A stretch of 64,000 bases of DNA, taken from positions 3,224,001 to 3,288,000 of the forward strand of contig NZ_AP014635.1 in the NCBI RefSeq assembly GCF_001547935.1, read 5' to 3'. This document shows positions 19,490 through 29,014 of the stretch, in pieces; within the stretch, counting starts at the first letter, position 1, and every line of letters starts with the position of its first letter. The DNA comes from Vibrio tritonius. GTDB taxonomy: Bacteria; Pseudomonadota; Gammaproteobacteria; Enterobacterales; Vibrionaceae. The notes beneath the pieces are model-generated. The model saw nothing but the letters and a program-made list of their open reading frames with translations. It was not told the origin of the DNA and searched no databases. Position numbers and translations under genes: made by a program.

Positions 19490-20581
19490 TCAGGCATAAC
19501 TCTCTTCGAAATACGGACTACACACCACTTGATTGCGGCCACCATGTTTGGCGCAGTAGAGATTATTGTCGGCAATATCGAGCCGTTGAACGAAAGAGCT
19601 ACCCTCTTCACTGTAACAAATACCAATACTGGTCGTAATTTGGCATCCTTCATGGAAGGTCAAACAACTGATAGCTCGTCTTAAACGTTCAGCAAATTGC
19701 ATCACCTGTATTGGCCGAGCATCGAGGGTAATCACCAAAAACTCTTCACCGCCCCAACGTCCCACAACATCATGCTCAGCGGAAAGTGATTTGAGAGTTT
19801 GGGCAAAGTCCACCAGCACTTGATCGCCGACTGAGTGTCCATATTGGTCATTAATGTGTTTAAAATGATCGATATCGAGTATCAAAATAGCGTAGCGGTT
19901 CGACTCTGCGTATTTTCCCTCATGCACATCGCGCATCGCACGTTCTATACCCCTTCTATTCAATAAATTAGTGAGAGGATCAACCTGAATATAATATTCA
20001 AGAGCAACTGCACGAGCTTGGTGGCTATCGTTATCCACTCTCAATTTCAACGCCGTTCCCAACAGCACAACATAGGCGAGATGAGCTATACCGATATTCA
20101 TCACAACTCCCATGGTGTCCTCTAAAGAATAATGGGAACGCAAAGCGATAAAGTGCCCGACAATGGTCAAGACAAAAACCACAATGGTGGTAGGAACCGC
20201 TTTCTTTACTTCCAAGAATAGGTAAGCAATAACATAGTTAAGACCAAGCCATTGCGCGGCGTTAGAAAACAGCCCATTGACGCCAAGATGATGCCAAATA
20301 CTGGTACTAATCAGGTAACTAGAAACAACGACATAAGCCATGAAGTACAGAGATTGAGGCTGAAACCATTGGCTAAAAGTTAATAGATAAATGACACCAA
20401 ATAACACCATGCAAATCGGATACGCCCAAGCATCAAAATTAACAATGATTCCGCTAGCTTCGTCCACCATCCAAATAGCCGCAAAACAGAATACCGCAAA
20501 CACCAATAATCGGCGAAACAACACTGGAGAAAGTGGAGAATATGTTTTGAGCGGCAAATCCAGATTTTCCATAAAGAGCAT
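19490..20581 (-). CDS. Membrane-bound diguanylate cyclase (GGDEF)
   Basis: Predicted to make cyclic-di-GMP from two GTP. The 363 residues start with about six hydrophobic segments (25-180) forming an integral membrane sensor of a kind I cannot name. A GGDEF domain (about 197-355) follows, with DPLTNLLNRRG, DIDHFKHINDQYGH and the active-site GGEEF at 277-281. The catalytic motif is intact. The inhibitory I-site, expected as RxxD at 268-271, reads AEHD, so product feedback at the canonical site is probably lost. There is no EAL or HD-GYP domain. Two nearby ATGs (20581, 20572) are possible starts. It stands alone, divergent from tex. Confidence 0.88.
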   Translation of the reverse strand: MLFMENLDLPLKTYSPLSPVLFRRLLVFAVFCFAAIWMVDEASGIIVNFDAWAYPICMVLFGVIYLLTFSQWFQPQSLYFMAYVVVSSYLISTSIWHHLGVNGLFSNAAQWLGLNYVIAYLFLEVKKAVPTTIVVFVLTIVGHFIALRSHYSLEDTMGVVMNIGIAHLAYVVLLGTALKLRVDNDSHQARAVALEYYIQVDPLTNLLNRRGIERAMRDVHEGKYAESNRYAILILDIDHFKHINDQYGHSVGDQVLVDFAQTLKSLSAEHDVVGRWGGEEFLVITLDARPIQVMQFAERLRRAISCLTFHEGCQITTSIGICYSEEGSSFVQRLDIADNNLYCAKHGGRNQVVCSPYFEESYA

Positions 20582-20877
20582 CTTTGGTTAAAAAAAGAAC
20601 AATGTAACGTTGTAGGCGGCGCATTATACTGATCTTTAAAGTGAATGACTCTGAAGTTGCTGAAATAACACTCACTTTCGCTTTTATGTCTCACAAATAC
20701 AGCATCGTTCTTCATTGTTGAGACAAACTCAATCAAACGGAGTGTAAAAGCTTTGCAAGAGGTGACAAATCTGCGTTATTCAACACAAATTCCAGCCCAA
20801 TCCCTTCCTTCCCCTAGAAAAACAGACTAAAAAGCCCCATACATACAACTTGAATTCCTTATCAAAGAGTTACACGG
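20582..20877. other. Intergenic region, GGDEF gene / tex
   Basis: About 296 bp between divergent genes, AT-rich, with no ORF, terminator or operator that I can support. Promoters for both genes are expected here. Confidence 0.4.
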
Positions 20878-23199
20878 ATGAGCCAAGCTATCTGTAAATT
20901 AATTGCTCACGAACTCCAAGTTCGTCCTGAGCAAGTTACTGCTGCTGTACAACTGATTGATGACGGCAACACGGTTCCTTTTATCGCTCGTTACCGTAAA
21001 GAGGTAACGGGTGGCCTAGACGACACGCAATTGCGTACTTTGGACAGCCGTCTTTCCTATCTAAGAGAACTCGATGATCGTCGCCAAACCATTCTAAAAT
21101 CCATTTCAGAGCAAGGTAAGTTAACCCCTGAGTTGGAAAAAGAGATTCTAGAAACCGACAGTAAAACTCGTTTAGAAGATCTCTATTTGCCTTATAAGCC
21201 CAAACGTCGTACTAAGGGACAAATTGCTATCGAAGCAGGTTTGGAGCCTTTAGCTGATACATTGTGGAATAACCCACAAACCGATCCAGAACAAGAAGCA
21301 TCTAACTACCTAAATACTGAACACAATATTCAAGATACCAAAGCCGCTCTCGATGGGGCACGCGCTATCATCATGGAACGGATTGCAGAAGATGCAAACC
21401 TGCTTGAAACGCTACGTCAGTATTTAACTCGCAACGCAGAACTGGTTTCTAAAGTGATTGCGGGTAAAGAACAAGAAGGCGAAAAATTCAAAGATTACTT
21501 TGATCAACGTGAACAAATTGCCAAAGTACCTTCTCACCGTGCTTTAGCGATGCTACGTGGTCGTAACGAAGGCTTCTTAACTCTCACGATGAATGCCGAT
21601 CCGGGTCAGGAAGAATCTGTTCGTGAATCGTATTGTGAAACCTTGATTGCTCAGCACTACAACATTCATTTGAACAACGCTCCAGCTGATAACTGGCGTA
21701 AACAAGTGATCAGTTGGGCATGGCGCATAAAAGTGTCTATGCACATGGAAACCGAACTGATGAGCGCGATGAAAGAACGTGCTGAGATTGAAGCCATTGA
21801 TGTATTTGCTACCAATTTAAAAGATCTTTTAATGGCAGCACCTGCCGGTCCTAAAGCCACTCTTGGTCTTGACCCTGGACTACGTACTGGTTGTAAGGTC
21901 GCAGTGGTTGATGCCACGGGTAAAGTACTAGCAACCGATACGATTTACCCTCACGCACCGCACAAGAAATATGACCAAGCGATGCAATCTGTGGCTAAGT
22001 TAATCAAGCAATTCGATGTGGATTTAATTGCCATTGGTAACGGTACGGCCTCTCGCGAAACTGATGCCTTTGCCGCTGACCTTATCAAGCGTGCTGGTTT
22101 AAAAATTCAAAAAGTCACCGTAAGTGAAGCGGGCGCTTCAGTTTACTCAGCATCAGAATTGGCAGCAAAAGAGTTCCCAGAGATGGATGTATCACTGCGT
22201 GGTGCAGTATCCATTGCTCGTCGTCTGCAAGACCCTCTAGCGGAGCTAGTGAAAATCGATCCTAAATCGATTGGTGTGGGCCAATATCAACACGATGTAA
22301 GTCAGTCTTTACTCTCTAAACGCCTTGATGCGGTGGTAGAAGACTGTGTAAACGCTGTAGGCGTTGACTTAAATACCGCCTCTCCTGCGCTATTAACCCG
22401 CGTTGCGGGACTTTCCACGACGCTGGCCCAAAACATTGTCGATTATCGCGATGAAAATGGCCGCTTCCAATCTCGTGCTGAATTGAAAAAAGTGGTACGC
22501 TTGGGGCCAAAAGCCTTTGAACAGTGTGCAGGCTTTCTACGTATCATGGACGGGAAAAACCCGCTTGATGCCTCAGCGGTTCACCCAGAAGCCTACCCTG
22601 TTGTAAAAAACATTGCAGAGAAAAACCAAAAAGCGGTGCAATCTCTGATTGGTAACAGTGATTTTCTGCGCCAATTACGCGCTGTTGATTATACCGATGA
22701 CCACTTTGGTGTTCCGACCATCACAGACATCATCAAAGAGTTGGACAAACCAGGACGCGACCCACGCCCAGAGTTCAAAACCGCTACCTTTGCTGATGGC
22801 GTTACTGAGATGAAAGATCTCGAAGTAGGGATGATCTTGGAAGGTGTGGTATCGAACGTAGCAAACTTTGGTGCGTTTGTGGATATTGGTGTTCATCAAG
22901 ATGGTCTAGTACATATTTCTGCGCTGACCGATCGCTTCATCTCTGATCCTCGTGAAGTGGTCAAAGCAGGCGATATCGTCAAAGTAAAAGTAATGGAAGT
23001 GGATGTGCAGCGTAAACGCATTGGCCTTTCCATGCGCCTGACCGATGAACCAGGTCAAGATAACCGAGCATCAAGCCAAACTCGCTCTGCGTCATCAAAG
23101 CCTGCTGGGCAACGTAACAACAAACGCCAAGACAGCCGCAATGACAATGGAGCCATGAGCGGTGCTTTCGCAGCAGCCTTTGCCAAGGCAAAGCGTTAA
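20878..23199 (+). CDS. tex: RNA-binding transcription accessory protein Tex
   Basis: Conserved nucleic-acid-binding protein (YhgF in E. coli) affecting transcription and tolerance of stress; the exact biochemical role is unsettled. The 773 residues show an N-terminal helical Tex domain and a YqgF/RNase H-like domain ([15 protein letters not shown] near 328). A helix-hairpin-helix region (near 497, [15 protein letters not shown]) leads to an S1 RNA-binding domain (about 649-720). The tail is low-complexity, rich in Ser, Asn, Arg and Gln. It is adjacent to greB and ompR as in enteric bacteria. A strong terminator follows. Confidence 0.95.
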   Translation: MSQAICKLIAHELQVRPEQVTAAVQLIDDGNTVPFIARYRKEVTGGLDDTQLRTLDSRLSYLRELDDRRQTILKSISEQGKLTPELEKEILETDSKTRLEDLYLPYKPKRRTKGQIAIEAGLEPLADTLWNNPQTDPEQEASNYLNTEHNIQDTKAALDGARAIIMERIAEDANLLETLRQYLTRNAELVSKVIAGKEQEGEKFKDYFDQREQIAKVPSHRALAMLRGRNEGFLTLTMNADPGQEESVRESYCETLIAQHYNIHLNNAPADNWRKQVISWAWRIKVSMHMETELMSAMKERAEIEAIDVFATNLKDLLMAAPAGPKATLGLDPGLRTGCKVAVVDATGKVLATDTIYPHAPHKKYDQAMQSVAKLIKQFDVDLIAIGNGTASRETDAFAADLIKRAGLKIQKVTVSEAGASVYSASELAAKEFPEMDVSLRGAVSIARRLQDPLAELVKIDPKSIGVGQYQHDVSQSLLSKRLDAVVEDCVNAVGVDLNTASPALLTRVAGLSTTLAQNIVDYRDENGRFQSRAELKKVVRLGPKAFEQCAGFLRIMDGKNPLDASAVHPEAYPVVKNIAEKNQKAVQSLIGNSDFLRQLRAVDYTDDHFGVPTITDIIKELDKPGRDPRPEFKTATFADGVTEMKDLEVGMILEGVVSNVANFGAFVDIGVHQDGLVHISALTDRFISDPREVVKAGDIVKVKVMEVDVQRKRIGLSMRLTDEPGQDNRASSQTRSASSKPAGQRNNKRQDSRNDNGAMSGAFAAAFAKAKR

Positions 23200-23236
23200 C
23201 CGCTGAAGTACAGATTAACTCACTCATATGTTGGAT

Positions 23237-23268
23237 AAAAAAAGCCCCACGCATCAACGTGGGGTTTT
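23237..23268 (+). terminator. Intrinsic terminator after tex
   Basis: A 7-bp GC stem (CCCCACG 23245-23251 / CGTGGGG 23258-23264, loop CATCAA) is followed by TTTT and preceded by a run of A. It can also serve the convergent gene at 23312. Confidence 0.9.
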
Positions 23269-23311
23269 ATTTGCTAGTCTTAGAAAAAAACGTGGCAGAA
23301 ACTTCTTTTCA

Positions 23312-23782
23312 CTACAAGACAGCAATCACTTCTGATGGCGTATTCGGTGCCACAGCATGACCATAATGGAATTTAATTACGGTCCGCCTTCGAGCCATTT
23401 TGCCTTCAGTAATCACCGCATCAATGATACGTCTTGGCAAACGAAAACGCATAGCATAGCCTTTACCCTGACTTTCACTGTAAGAAGAAAGTGCCAGTAA
23501 CTCAAACAACCTATCCAGTTCACCTTGTGGTTCATCGTGATGAGACGCCTGAGTCTCAGACTCTTCATGCGTTTCATAATCTGGATGCTCCGAAGGATCC
23601 CAAGATGGGCGGCGTCTACGTTTCTCATCCTCTTTAATCTTACGTTCAGCGTTGGCTTTAACTAACTCTTCAGTTGGCATTACGGGCTCTCTGACCCGAT
23701 TATCTCTAGCCGCCTGTTCCGTCTGCACATTCACTGATGGGGCGATAAGTGGCACATTGACATTCGTCGGTGACACAATCAT
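23312..23782 (-). CDS. Conserved hypothetical protein
   Basis: Not recognised as a characterised family. I assign 156 residues from ATG 23782, since GGAGGT lies eight bases upstream; the frame extends to GTG 23797. There is no signal peptide or membrane helix. The first third is Val/Pro/Asn-rich and probably disordered, then a charged stretch (KIKEDEKRRRRPSWDPSEHPDY) and an acidic His/Glu region (about 70-90). The C-terminal 60 residues look folded and basic (GYAMRFRLPRRIIDAVI, KMARRRTVIKFHYG). I recall an uncharacterised gene in the same tex-bioH interval of V. cholerae. It is transcribed in the same direction as bioH, upstream of it. Confidence 0.75.
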   Translation of the reverse strand: MIVSPTNVNVPLIAPSVNVQTEQAARDNRVREPVMPTEELVKANAERKIKEDEKRRRRPSWDPSEHPDYETHEESETQASHHDEPQGELDRLFELLALSSYSESQGKGYAMRFRLPRRIIDAVITEGKMARRRTVIKFHYGHAVAPNTPSEVIAVL

Positions 23783-23906
23783 AGCGGATACCTCCACAGC
23801 ATCGCCCTACTCTCGGGAGAAAGGTCTCCCGTTGAGTTAGTTATATATCGACCGTTTATTAAAAAGATTGAGAAATTAGCATGAAATAATTTAGGCTTTC
23901 TTAATG

Positions 23907-24680
23907 TTAATTATATTGGTAAACAAAATCGATCAACCGATCGCAGAATGGCTCTAGCTCTGTCATAAACGGAGCATGTGAAGAATTCGCAAACACCGCT
24001 TTATGACTATGTGGATAAAGAATATCTAGCTCATCTGCGACTTTAATTGGCACTAACCCATCTAAGCGGCCATACATACGCAAAAAAGGCTGTTTTACGC
24101 TTTTTAACGGCTCACGCACGTCAACATCAGCCAGAATTTTTAAGCCAGCCAACAACGCATCTTGGTTAGGCTCTGGTCGTGTCAGCACTGATTTTTTCAA
24201 GAGCTTCACATCTTGGCGTGCAGAAGGGCTACCCATGGCTTGCAAAGCCATAAAGCGATCGACCGTACCATGAAAATCTTGGACAAGCTGCTCGGTAAAG
24301 TTATCCAACACTTTAGGCTGAATACCTCGCCACGGACGCTCGGCAGAAAATTTAGGAGATGAAGCCACCGTGATTAACTGGCTTACATATTCTGGATAGT
24401 GAATAGCAATATGAGAAGCGACTAAGCCCCCTAGTGACCAACCGACCCATACGGCATTCTTTGGCGCTTGCTGCAAAACGGCTTGAGCAATACTTTCTAA
24501 ATCAAAAGCTGGCGCATTGGAACTTAAACCATACCCTGGTAAATCAACTATATGCACACGTACATAGCGGCTTAATAGGTCTGCAGTTTGTTGCCATACA
24601 GCACCATTCATCCCCCACCCATGCAGCAAAACCACATCCTGTCCGGTACCTGACACTTGCCAGTACAACTCAGTGCTCAT
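23907..24680 (-). CDS. bioH: Pimeloyl-[ACP] methyl ester esterase BioH
   Basis: Alpha/beta hydrolase that cleaves the methyl ester of pimeloyl-ACP, ending pimelate synthesis for biotin. The 257 residues show the oxyanion loop HGWGMN, nucleophile Ser82 in GWSLGG, Asp207 in GRLDGLV and His235 in SSHAPF. These are the same catalytic positions as in E. coli BioH. Stand-alone bioH, away from the bio operon and next to comF, is the usual gammaproteobacterial arrangement. It diverges from comF with 84 bp between starts. Confidence 0.94.
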   Translation of the reverse strand: MSTELYWQVSGTGQDVVLLHGWGMNGAVWQQTADLLSRYVRVHIVDLPGYGLSSNAPAFDLESIAQAVLQQAPKNAVWVGWSLGGLVASHIAIHYPEYVSQLITVASSPKFSAERPWRGIQPKVLDNFTEQLVQDFHGTVDRFMALQAMGSPSARQDVKLLKKSVLTRPEPNQDALLAGLKILADVDVREPLKSVKQPFLRMYGRLDGLVPIKVADELDILYPHSHKAVFANSSHAPFMTELEPFCDRLIDFVYQYN

Positions 24681-24764
24681 TCACAAACTCTCCTACTTTT
24701 TTCCACCTTAGCCAGCCAACAAGAAAAGCATAATCAAACCCATTGTCTTGCACTGGTCATTGCT

Positions 24765-25472
24765 ATGGTATCGAATTGGCGACAAAAAACCATCCGCTCA
24801 CTCACTCCTGCATTATGCCATTTGTGCCGCTTAGCGTTAGCACCAACCGATCAACACTATTTTTGTCATGCTTGTTTGGCACAATTTCCCCTCATGCCGC
24901 GCTGCAAGACCTGTGGGCTGATAACGACAAAGCCAGTGGACATGTGCGGCCGTTGTCTAAAAAAGCCGCCAATTTGGCACTCTTTAACTTGTATTGGTGA
25001 TTATCACTATCCTTTGAGCCAGCTTACCCATCAATTCAAATATCAACGCGCGTTTTGGTTAGCCCCGCCACTGGTGCAGTTGCTTGCCGAACACATTGTA
25101 GAGCCAGCTCCTGTGATTGCGGCGGTACCTCTACATTGGCGTCGTTACCTGTGGCGCGGGTTCAACCAAAGCGATCTACTTGCGCAGCAACTGAGTCAAA
25201 AAATAGGGTGCGAATACTGGCCTAGCCTATTTCATCGCATTCGTGCCACACCGCATCAGCAAGGGCTATCTCGTCGTCAAAGACTCACCAACTTACAGGG
25301 TGTATTTAATTTAACATCACTACCTTATCCTGTTGATCATATTGCAATTATTGATGACGTAGTGACAACAGGAAGTACAGTAAAACAATTGTGTCGCTTA
25401 TTACTTGATGTTGGCGTACAAAGAGTGGATATTTACTGCTTATGTCGTACTCCTGAACCGTCCGATTCTTGA
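24765..25472 (+). CDS. comF: ComF family amidophosphoribosyltransferase-like protein
   Basis: Needed for natural transformation in several bacteria, including vibrios, probably helping handle incoming DNA. The 235 residues begin with a zinc-ribbon region carrying CxxC-type cysteines (18/21, 34/37, 47/50, 61/64). A type I phosphoribosyltransferase domain follows, with the PRPP loop IIDDVVTTGST starting near 195. The open frame begins upstream at TTG 24657 inside bioH. ATG 24765 is chosen because it gives the family N-terminus just before the first CxxC; its ribosome site is weak. It is called GntX or YhgH in E. coli annotation. Confidence 0.9.
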   Translation: MVSNWRQKTIRSLTPALCHLCRLALAPTDQHYFCHACLAQFPLMPRCKTCGLITTKPVDMCGRCLKKPPIWHSLTCIGDYHYPLSQLTHQFKYQRAFWLAPPLVQLLAEHIVEPAPVIAAVPLHWRRYLWRGFNQSDLLAQQLSQKIGCEYWPSLFHRIRATPHQQGLSRRQRLTNLQGVFNLTSLPYPVDHIAIIDDVVTTGSTVKQLCRLLLDVGVQRVDIYCLCRTPEPSDS

Positions 25473-25526
25473 TCGTAAACAAGCCTTACTTAAAAAGGAC
25501 TGGATCCTATGGTAGACAGGAGTAAA

Positions 25527-25637
25527 ATGAGCCTTAATAGCCTACAAAATTACTCAGGTATTTGTCGTGTCAAATTCAATTACTATTACAGAATCCGCCC
25601 AATCGCACTTTGCAAAATTGCTTGGGCAGCAGCCTGA
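25527..25637 (+). CDS. Possible 36-codon leader ORF overlapping nfuA start
   Basis: An ATG with a good ribosome site (AGGAG four bases upstream) opens 36 codons, ending at TGA 25635. It overlaps the first 71 bases of nfuA in a different frame. nfuA itself starts at GTG with a poor site, so translation of this ORF could influence nfuA. The peptide, rich in Asn, Tyr and Cys, matches nothing I know. It may be chance. Confidence 0.3.
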   Translation: MSLNSLQNYSGICRVKFNYYYRIRPIALCKIAWAAA

Positions 25638-26154
25638 AGGTACTAACATCCGCGTATTCGTGGTTAACCCAGGAACCCAAAACGCAGAATGTGGTGTTTC
25701 TTACTGCCCACCAGAAGCAGTAGAAGCGACCGATACCGAAGTACCATTTACAGGTTTCTCAGCATATGTTGACGAGCTTAGCCTTCCTTTCTTGGAAGAT
25801 GCCGTTATTGATTTCGTAACGGATAAAATGGGTTCGCAGCTAACCCTCAAAGCCCCTAACGCAAAAATGCGCAAAGTGGCAGATGACGCACCACTGATTG
25901 AGCGTCTTGAGTATGTTATTCAAACTCAAGTAAACCCTCAATTAGCTAGCCACGGTGGTCATATTCAATTGGTTGATATTACCGAAGATGGCGTTGCCCT
26001 TATTACCTTTGGTGGCGGCTGTAACGGTTGTTCAATGGTGGATGTAACCCTAAAAGATGGCATCGAAAAGCAGCTTCTTGCCGAATTTGCAGGAGAGCTG
26101 ACCGCGGTGAAAGATTCCACCGAACATGATCGTGGTGATCACTCATTCTACTAA
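25567..26154 (+). CDS. nfuA: Fe-S biogenesis protein NfuA
   Basis: Carrier that receives Fe-S clusters and delivers them to apo-proteins, important under oxidative stress or iron limitation. The 195 residues have an N-terminal degenerate A-type carrier domain (with [14 protein letters not shown]). A C-terminal Nfu domain has the cluster-binding CNGC (Cys152, Cys155) in [15 protein letters not shown]. Length and ending ([10 protein letters not shown]) match E. coli NfuA. Start is GTG 25567 with only AGGT upstream. It follows comF, as in E. coli where gntX precedes nfuA. Confidence 0.95.
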   Translation: MSNSITITESAQSHFAKLLGQQPEGTNIRVFVVNPGTQNAECGVSYCPPEAVEATDTEVPFTGFSAYVDELSLPFLEDAVIDFVTDKMGSQLTLKAPNAKMRKVADDAPLIERLEYVIQTQVNPQLASHGGHIQLVDITEDGVALITFGGGCNGCSMVDVTLKDGIEKQLLAEFAGELTAVKDSTEHDRGDHSFY

Positions 26155-26163
26155 TGAATGATT

Positions 26164-26197
26164 TGAAAAAAAGCTGATGCCTTGCATCAGCTTTTTT
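26164..26197 (+). terminator. Intrinsic terminator after nfuA
   Basis: AAGCTGATGC / GCATCAGCTT (10 bp, loop CTT, 26171-26193) extended by A and T runs on either side. Strong and potentially bidirectional. Confidence 0.93.
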
Positions 26198-26274
26198 GTT
26201 TTACGCCTGCAACAAAATTTTCAAATGTCCTTGTTTTCTCATATAGTAAAACAAACGATATTAGGAGCCGAAGC

Positions 26275-26856
26275 ATGCCACCAAAACCAGTACCCGAGAT
26301 CTTGGCCAAACAAACTGTCGCCAAATCACGTTTATTTTCTATCGAGTCGCTGGATTTGCGTTTTTCTAATGGTGTTGAACGTAATTATGAGCGAATGGCT
26401 CCTTCAGGACGAAATGCAGTCATGATGGTTCCGATTACGGCTCGGGGCGATATTCTACTGGTACGTGAATACGCTGCTGGTACTGAAAATTACGAACTAG
26501 GTTTTCCTAAAGGACTAATCGACTCCGGTGAAACACCATTGGAAGCGGCCAATCGCGAACTGAAAGAAGAAATCGGTTTTGGTGCTGATCGTCTAACACC
26601 GCTTAAAGAAGTGATTTTGGCGCCATCTTACTTCTCAAGTCGTATGACATTATTCATCGCTCAAGATCTCTATCCTGAACAACTGGAAGGAGACGAACCA
26701 GAACCACTCGAGATAGTACGCTGGCCATTAGCGCAAGCAGAAGAGCTTCTCTCGCACCTTGATTTTAGTGAAGCCCGCAGCATTTCAGCTTTGATGCTTA
26801 CGCTACGTCATTTAAAACTGGTCGGTGAGTCTCACGATTCAATGTCAAAGGAATAA
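26275..26856 (+). CDS. nudE: ADP compounds hydrolase NudE
   Basis: Nudix hydrolase acting on ADP-ribose, Ap3A and NADH-type dinucleotides. From ATG 26275 the protein has 193 residues. The Nudix box runs G80 to F102 with the core RELKEEIGF. The frame is open from 26182 inside the preceding terminator; the ATG is chosen for its AGGAG site eight bases upstream. cysQ starts four bases after its stop, suggesting one transcript, the arrangement known in enteric-like neighbourhoods. Confidence 0.92.
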   Translation: MPPKPVPEILAKQTVAKSRLFSIESLDLRFSNGVERNYERMAPSGRNAVMMVPITARGDILLVREYAAGTENYELGFPKGLIDSGETPLEAANRELKEEIGFGADRLTPLKEVILAPSYFSSRMTLFIAQDLYPEQLEGDEPEPLEIVRWPLAQAEELLSHLDFSEARSISALMLTLRHLKLVGESHDSMSKE

Positions 26857-26860
26857 ACAT

Positions 26861-27688
26861 ATGCCAACAGCAAAAGATTTATCTCATCTCATCCCTGACG
26901 TTATTTCGATTGCTCGCGCCGCTGGGCAACTTATTCTTGATATCTATGAGAACAAGTCATACGAAGCATATACCAAAGCCGACCACACACCAGTAACCAG
27001 CGCCGACTTTGCTGCGCACAAACTCGTTACCGAACGTTTGAAAGAGTTAACACCTGATATCCCCGTATTGTCGGAAGAGGCCGCCAACATTGATCTTGAG
27101 ACTCGTGAGAAATGGGAACGCTACTGGTTAGTCGATCCTTTAGATGGGACACAAGAGTTCATCGCTCGCAGTGGAGACTTTGCAACCATCATCGCGTTGG
27201 TCGAACATAACCATCCTGTGATGGGAGTAGTATACGGTCCAGTATCGGGCGTCACTTACTACGCCTATTCGGGTAAAGGGGCGTGGAAAATTCCAGATAT
27301 GAACGACAGCATTCGTATCAACACTCACAAACACGAATTACCCCATCCATCTATTGCTATCGCTATTAGCCGTCGCCAAGATATTAACCGCATTACCAGC
27401 CAGCTTAGTGACGCATGGAATTATGAGTTGGTACCACTTGGCTCTGCTGCACTCAAAGCTTGCTTAGTTGCCGAAGGTGCCGTTGATTGCTATTTGCGTC
27501 TCGGACCAACTGGCGAATGGGATACAGCGGCGACACAATGCATTGTGCAAGAAGCGGGAGGCAACATTCTAAACACTCAGTTAAATCCGCTCTCTTACAA
27601 TGAACGAGATACGCTTGAAAACCCAAACTTCATCGTGTTAGGCGACCCCAACTTGCCATGGAGTGATATTTTGCAGGTTTCTGAGTGA
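26861..27688 (+). CDS. cysQ: 3'(2'),5'-bisphosphate nucleotidase CysQ
   Basis: Magnesium-dependent phosphatase removing the 3' phosphate of PAP, a by-product of sulfate assimilation. The 275 residues belong to the inositol monophosphatase fold. Visible metal-site motifs are SEE near 71-73, DPLDGT at 92-97 and GEWDTAA near the end. The frame runs back to 26825 inside nudE, but ATG 26861 with AAAGGA upstream fits the family. It follows nudE by four bases and ends at a strong terminator shared with the convergent gsp operon. Confidence 0.93.
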   Translation: MPTAKDLSHLIPDVISIARAAGQLILDIYENKSYEAYTKADHTPVTSADFAAHKLVTERLKELTPDIPVLSEEAANIDLETREKWERYWLVDPLDGTQEFIARSGDFATIIALVEHNHPVMGVVYGPVSGVTYYAYSGKGAWKIPDMNDSIRINTHKHELPHPSIAIAISRRQDINRITSQLSDAWNYELVPLGSAALKACLVAEGAVDCYLRLGPTGEWDTAATQCIVQEAGGNILNTQLNPLSYNERDTLENPNFIVLGDPNLPWSDILQVSE

Positions 27689-27705
27689 ACTCATCTGCCT
27701 CACCG

Positions 27706-27735
27706 TAAAAAGGGACGCTTACTTGCGTCCCTTTT
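27706..27735 (+). terminator. Bidirectional terminator between cysQ and gspN
   Basis: An 11-bp stem (27708-27718 / 27725-27735, AAAAGGGACGC, loop TTACTT). With A and T runs on both sides it can end cysQ on the plus strand and the gsp operon on the minus strand, whose last stop is at 27739. Confidence 0.92.
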
Positions 27736-27738
27736 CTG

Positions 27739-28491
27739 TTAAAAGCGGCCTTGTTGTTGGAAGTGATAACGCCCTTGCCCATCAGGATTCGGCAAATGCT
27801 TTAATAAATCGCCCAACTCTTTTGGAAAATCACTGCCCGGTTTAAACCATGCTTGAGCCTGGTAGCGACGGTTAGCTTCAAGCGTTGCCGAAAACTCACT
27901 GCTGACTTCTTGGTTACCTTGATTACCTTTTGCTTCAATATGGTTATCTTTGCACGTGACATCTGCAATAACCTGACCTAAGTTGACAGCGCCCACTGGA
28001 CTACTCAGCGCACCTTTAGTCCAAGCTAATGCTCCTTTCGCTGTCGAACACCATGGCACCGCATATTGATAATCACGCAGTGTCAGCTCAATTTGTCCAC
28101 TTAAATCCACTGGCTGACGGATATAGCTCGATACTTGATGGGCAGGAATGGAGATCAATAAACTTTCCGCAAAAGGACCATCGAAGTCAATGCCAACCAA
28201 ACCTCGACCACGCACGTTCATTTCACTGCCTTGACCAAAGCGTGTTGACACTGCAACTTTGCCGGTAAGCAACGAAGCTAAATGCACATCCCAATTTACG
28301 CCGCCCAAATCATAACTTAACCATCGGACCTGTTCCGCTTTGCCACGCCATACCGTTCCGGAAACACCATCGATTTTCAATTGGCGAGGCAAAGGCAGGT
28401 AGTTCAAGGTCACTGTAGCAGGAAGATGAGCAATCACACTCGCAAAAAAGACCACGACAAGAAGGCTCACCAACGCAATTGTCTTACGCAC
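27739..28491 (-). CDS. gspN: Type II secretion protein GspN (EpsN)
   Basis: Last gene of the secretion operon. The 250-residue protein has an N-terminal membrane anchor (about 5-23) and a periplasmic domain rich in beta structure; it is accessory and absent from some systems. Two cysteines (in PWCSTAKG and DVTCKDN) may form a disulfide. The start is GTG, one base after the gspM stop, so translation is surely coupled. Length matches EpsN-type proteins. Confidence 0.9.
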   Translation of the reverse strand: MRKTIALVSLLVVVFFASVIAHLPATVTLNYLPLPRQLKIDGVSGTVWRGKAEQVRWLSYDLGGVNWDVHLASLLTGKVAVSTRFGQGSEMNVRGRGLVGIDFDGPFAESLLISIPAHQVSSYIRQPVDLSGQIELTLRDYQYAVPWCSTAKGALAWTKGALSSPVGAVNLGQVIADVTCKDNHIEAKGNQGNQEVSSEFSATLEANRRYQAQAWFKPGSDFPKELGDLLKHLPNPDGQGRYHFQQQGRF

Positions 28492-28492
28492 C

Positions 28493-29002
28493 TTAAATAC
28501 CTCTTTTAATTTGAAGACGTTTTACTTCAACCACACCCGGCTGCTTAGCTTGATCAATATCGAGAAATTGCACTGAAATTCCCTGATTTTCCTGCAAGAA
28601 AGCGATCCAATTAAGTAATTGATTAAACGACAAAGGCTGCACCCATACCTGCATTGCATCGTCGTTACGAGGTTGAACACGAATCAAGTCGATATTGAAG
28701 TCTCGTGTCGAGGTTGCAATTACTTGATTGAGTGGCTGCTGCACCTGACTTTTACCACCTTGCTTACGTAAGGCGGTAATTTGATCAGCTTTATGCGAGA
28801 CCCAACTTAGCAGTTGTTTTTCTGTGTGAATTCTCATCTGAGCTTGGCTTGCACGCTCTTGCAGCGGCTGCCAAATTCCCCAATAAAATCCACCGATAAC
28901 CAGACACACAACACCGATGATCACTAAACGCTGCTCGCGTTGAGTAATACTGCCCCACCACTGTTTTGCTTGAGCTAATATAGGATCGAATCGTTTTTTC
29001 AT
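28493..29002 (-). CDS. gspM: Type II secretion protein GspM (EpsM)
   Basis: Inner-membrane platform protein that binds GspL. The 169 residues show a short cytoplasmic N-terminus, one membrane helix (about 23-41) and a periplasmic coiled coil. A ferredoxin-like domain (about 90-165) completes it. The N-terminal KQWWGSITQREQRLV fits the family. Separated from gspL by 12 bp and from gspN by one base. Confidence 0.92.
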   Translation of the reverse strand: MKKRFDPILAQAKQWWGSITQREQRLVIIGVVCLVIGGFYWGIWQPLQERASQAQMRIHTEKQLLSWVSHKADQITALRKQGGKSQVQQPLNQVIATSTRDFNIDLIRVQPRNDDAMQVWVQPLSFNQLLNWIAFLQENQGISVQFLDIDQAKQPGVVEVKRLQIKRGI

Positions 29003-29014
29003 CGTCTATTTGTC

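Noticed and set aside
24657..24764. Longer N-terminus for comF starting at TTG 24657
   Set aside because: It would overlap bioH and add 36 residues not seen in ComF proteins; ATG 24765 gives the expected start.
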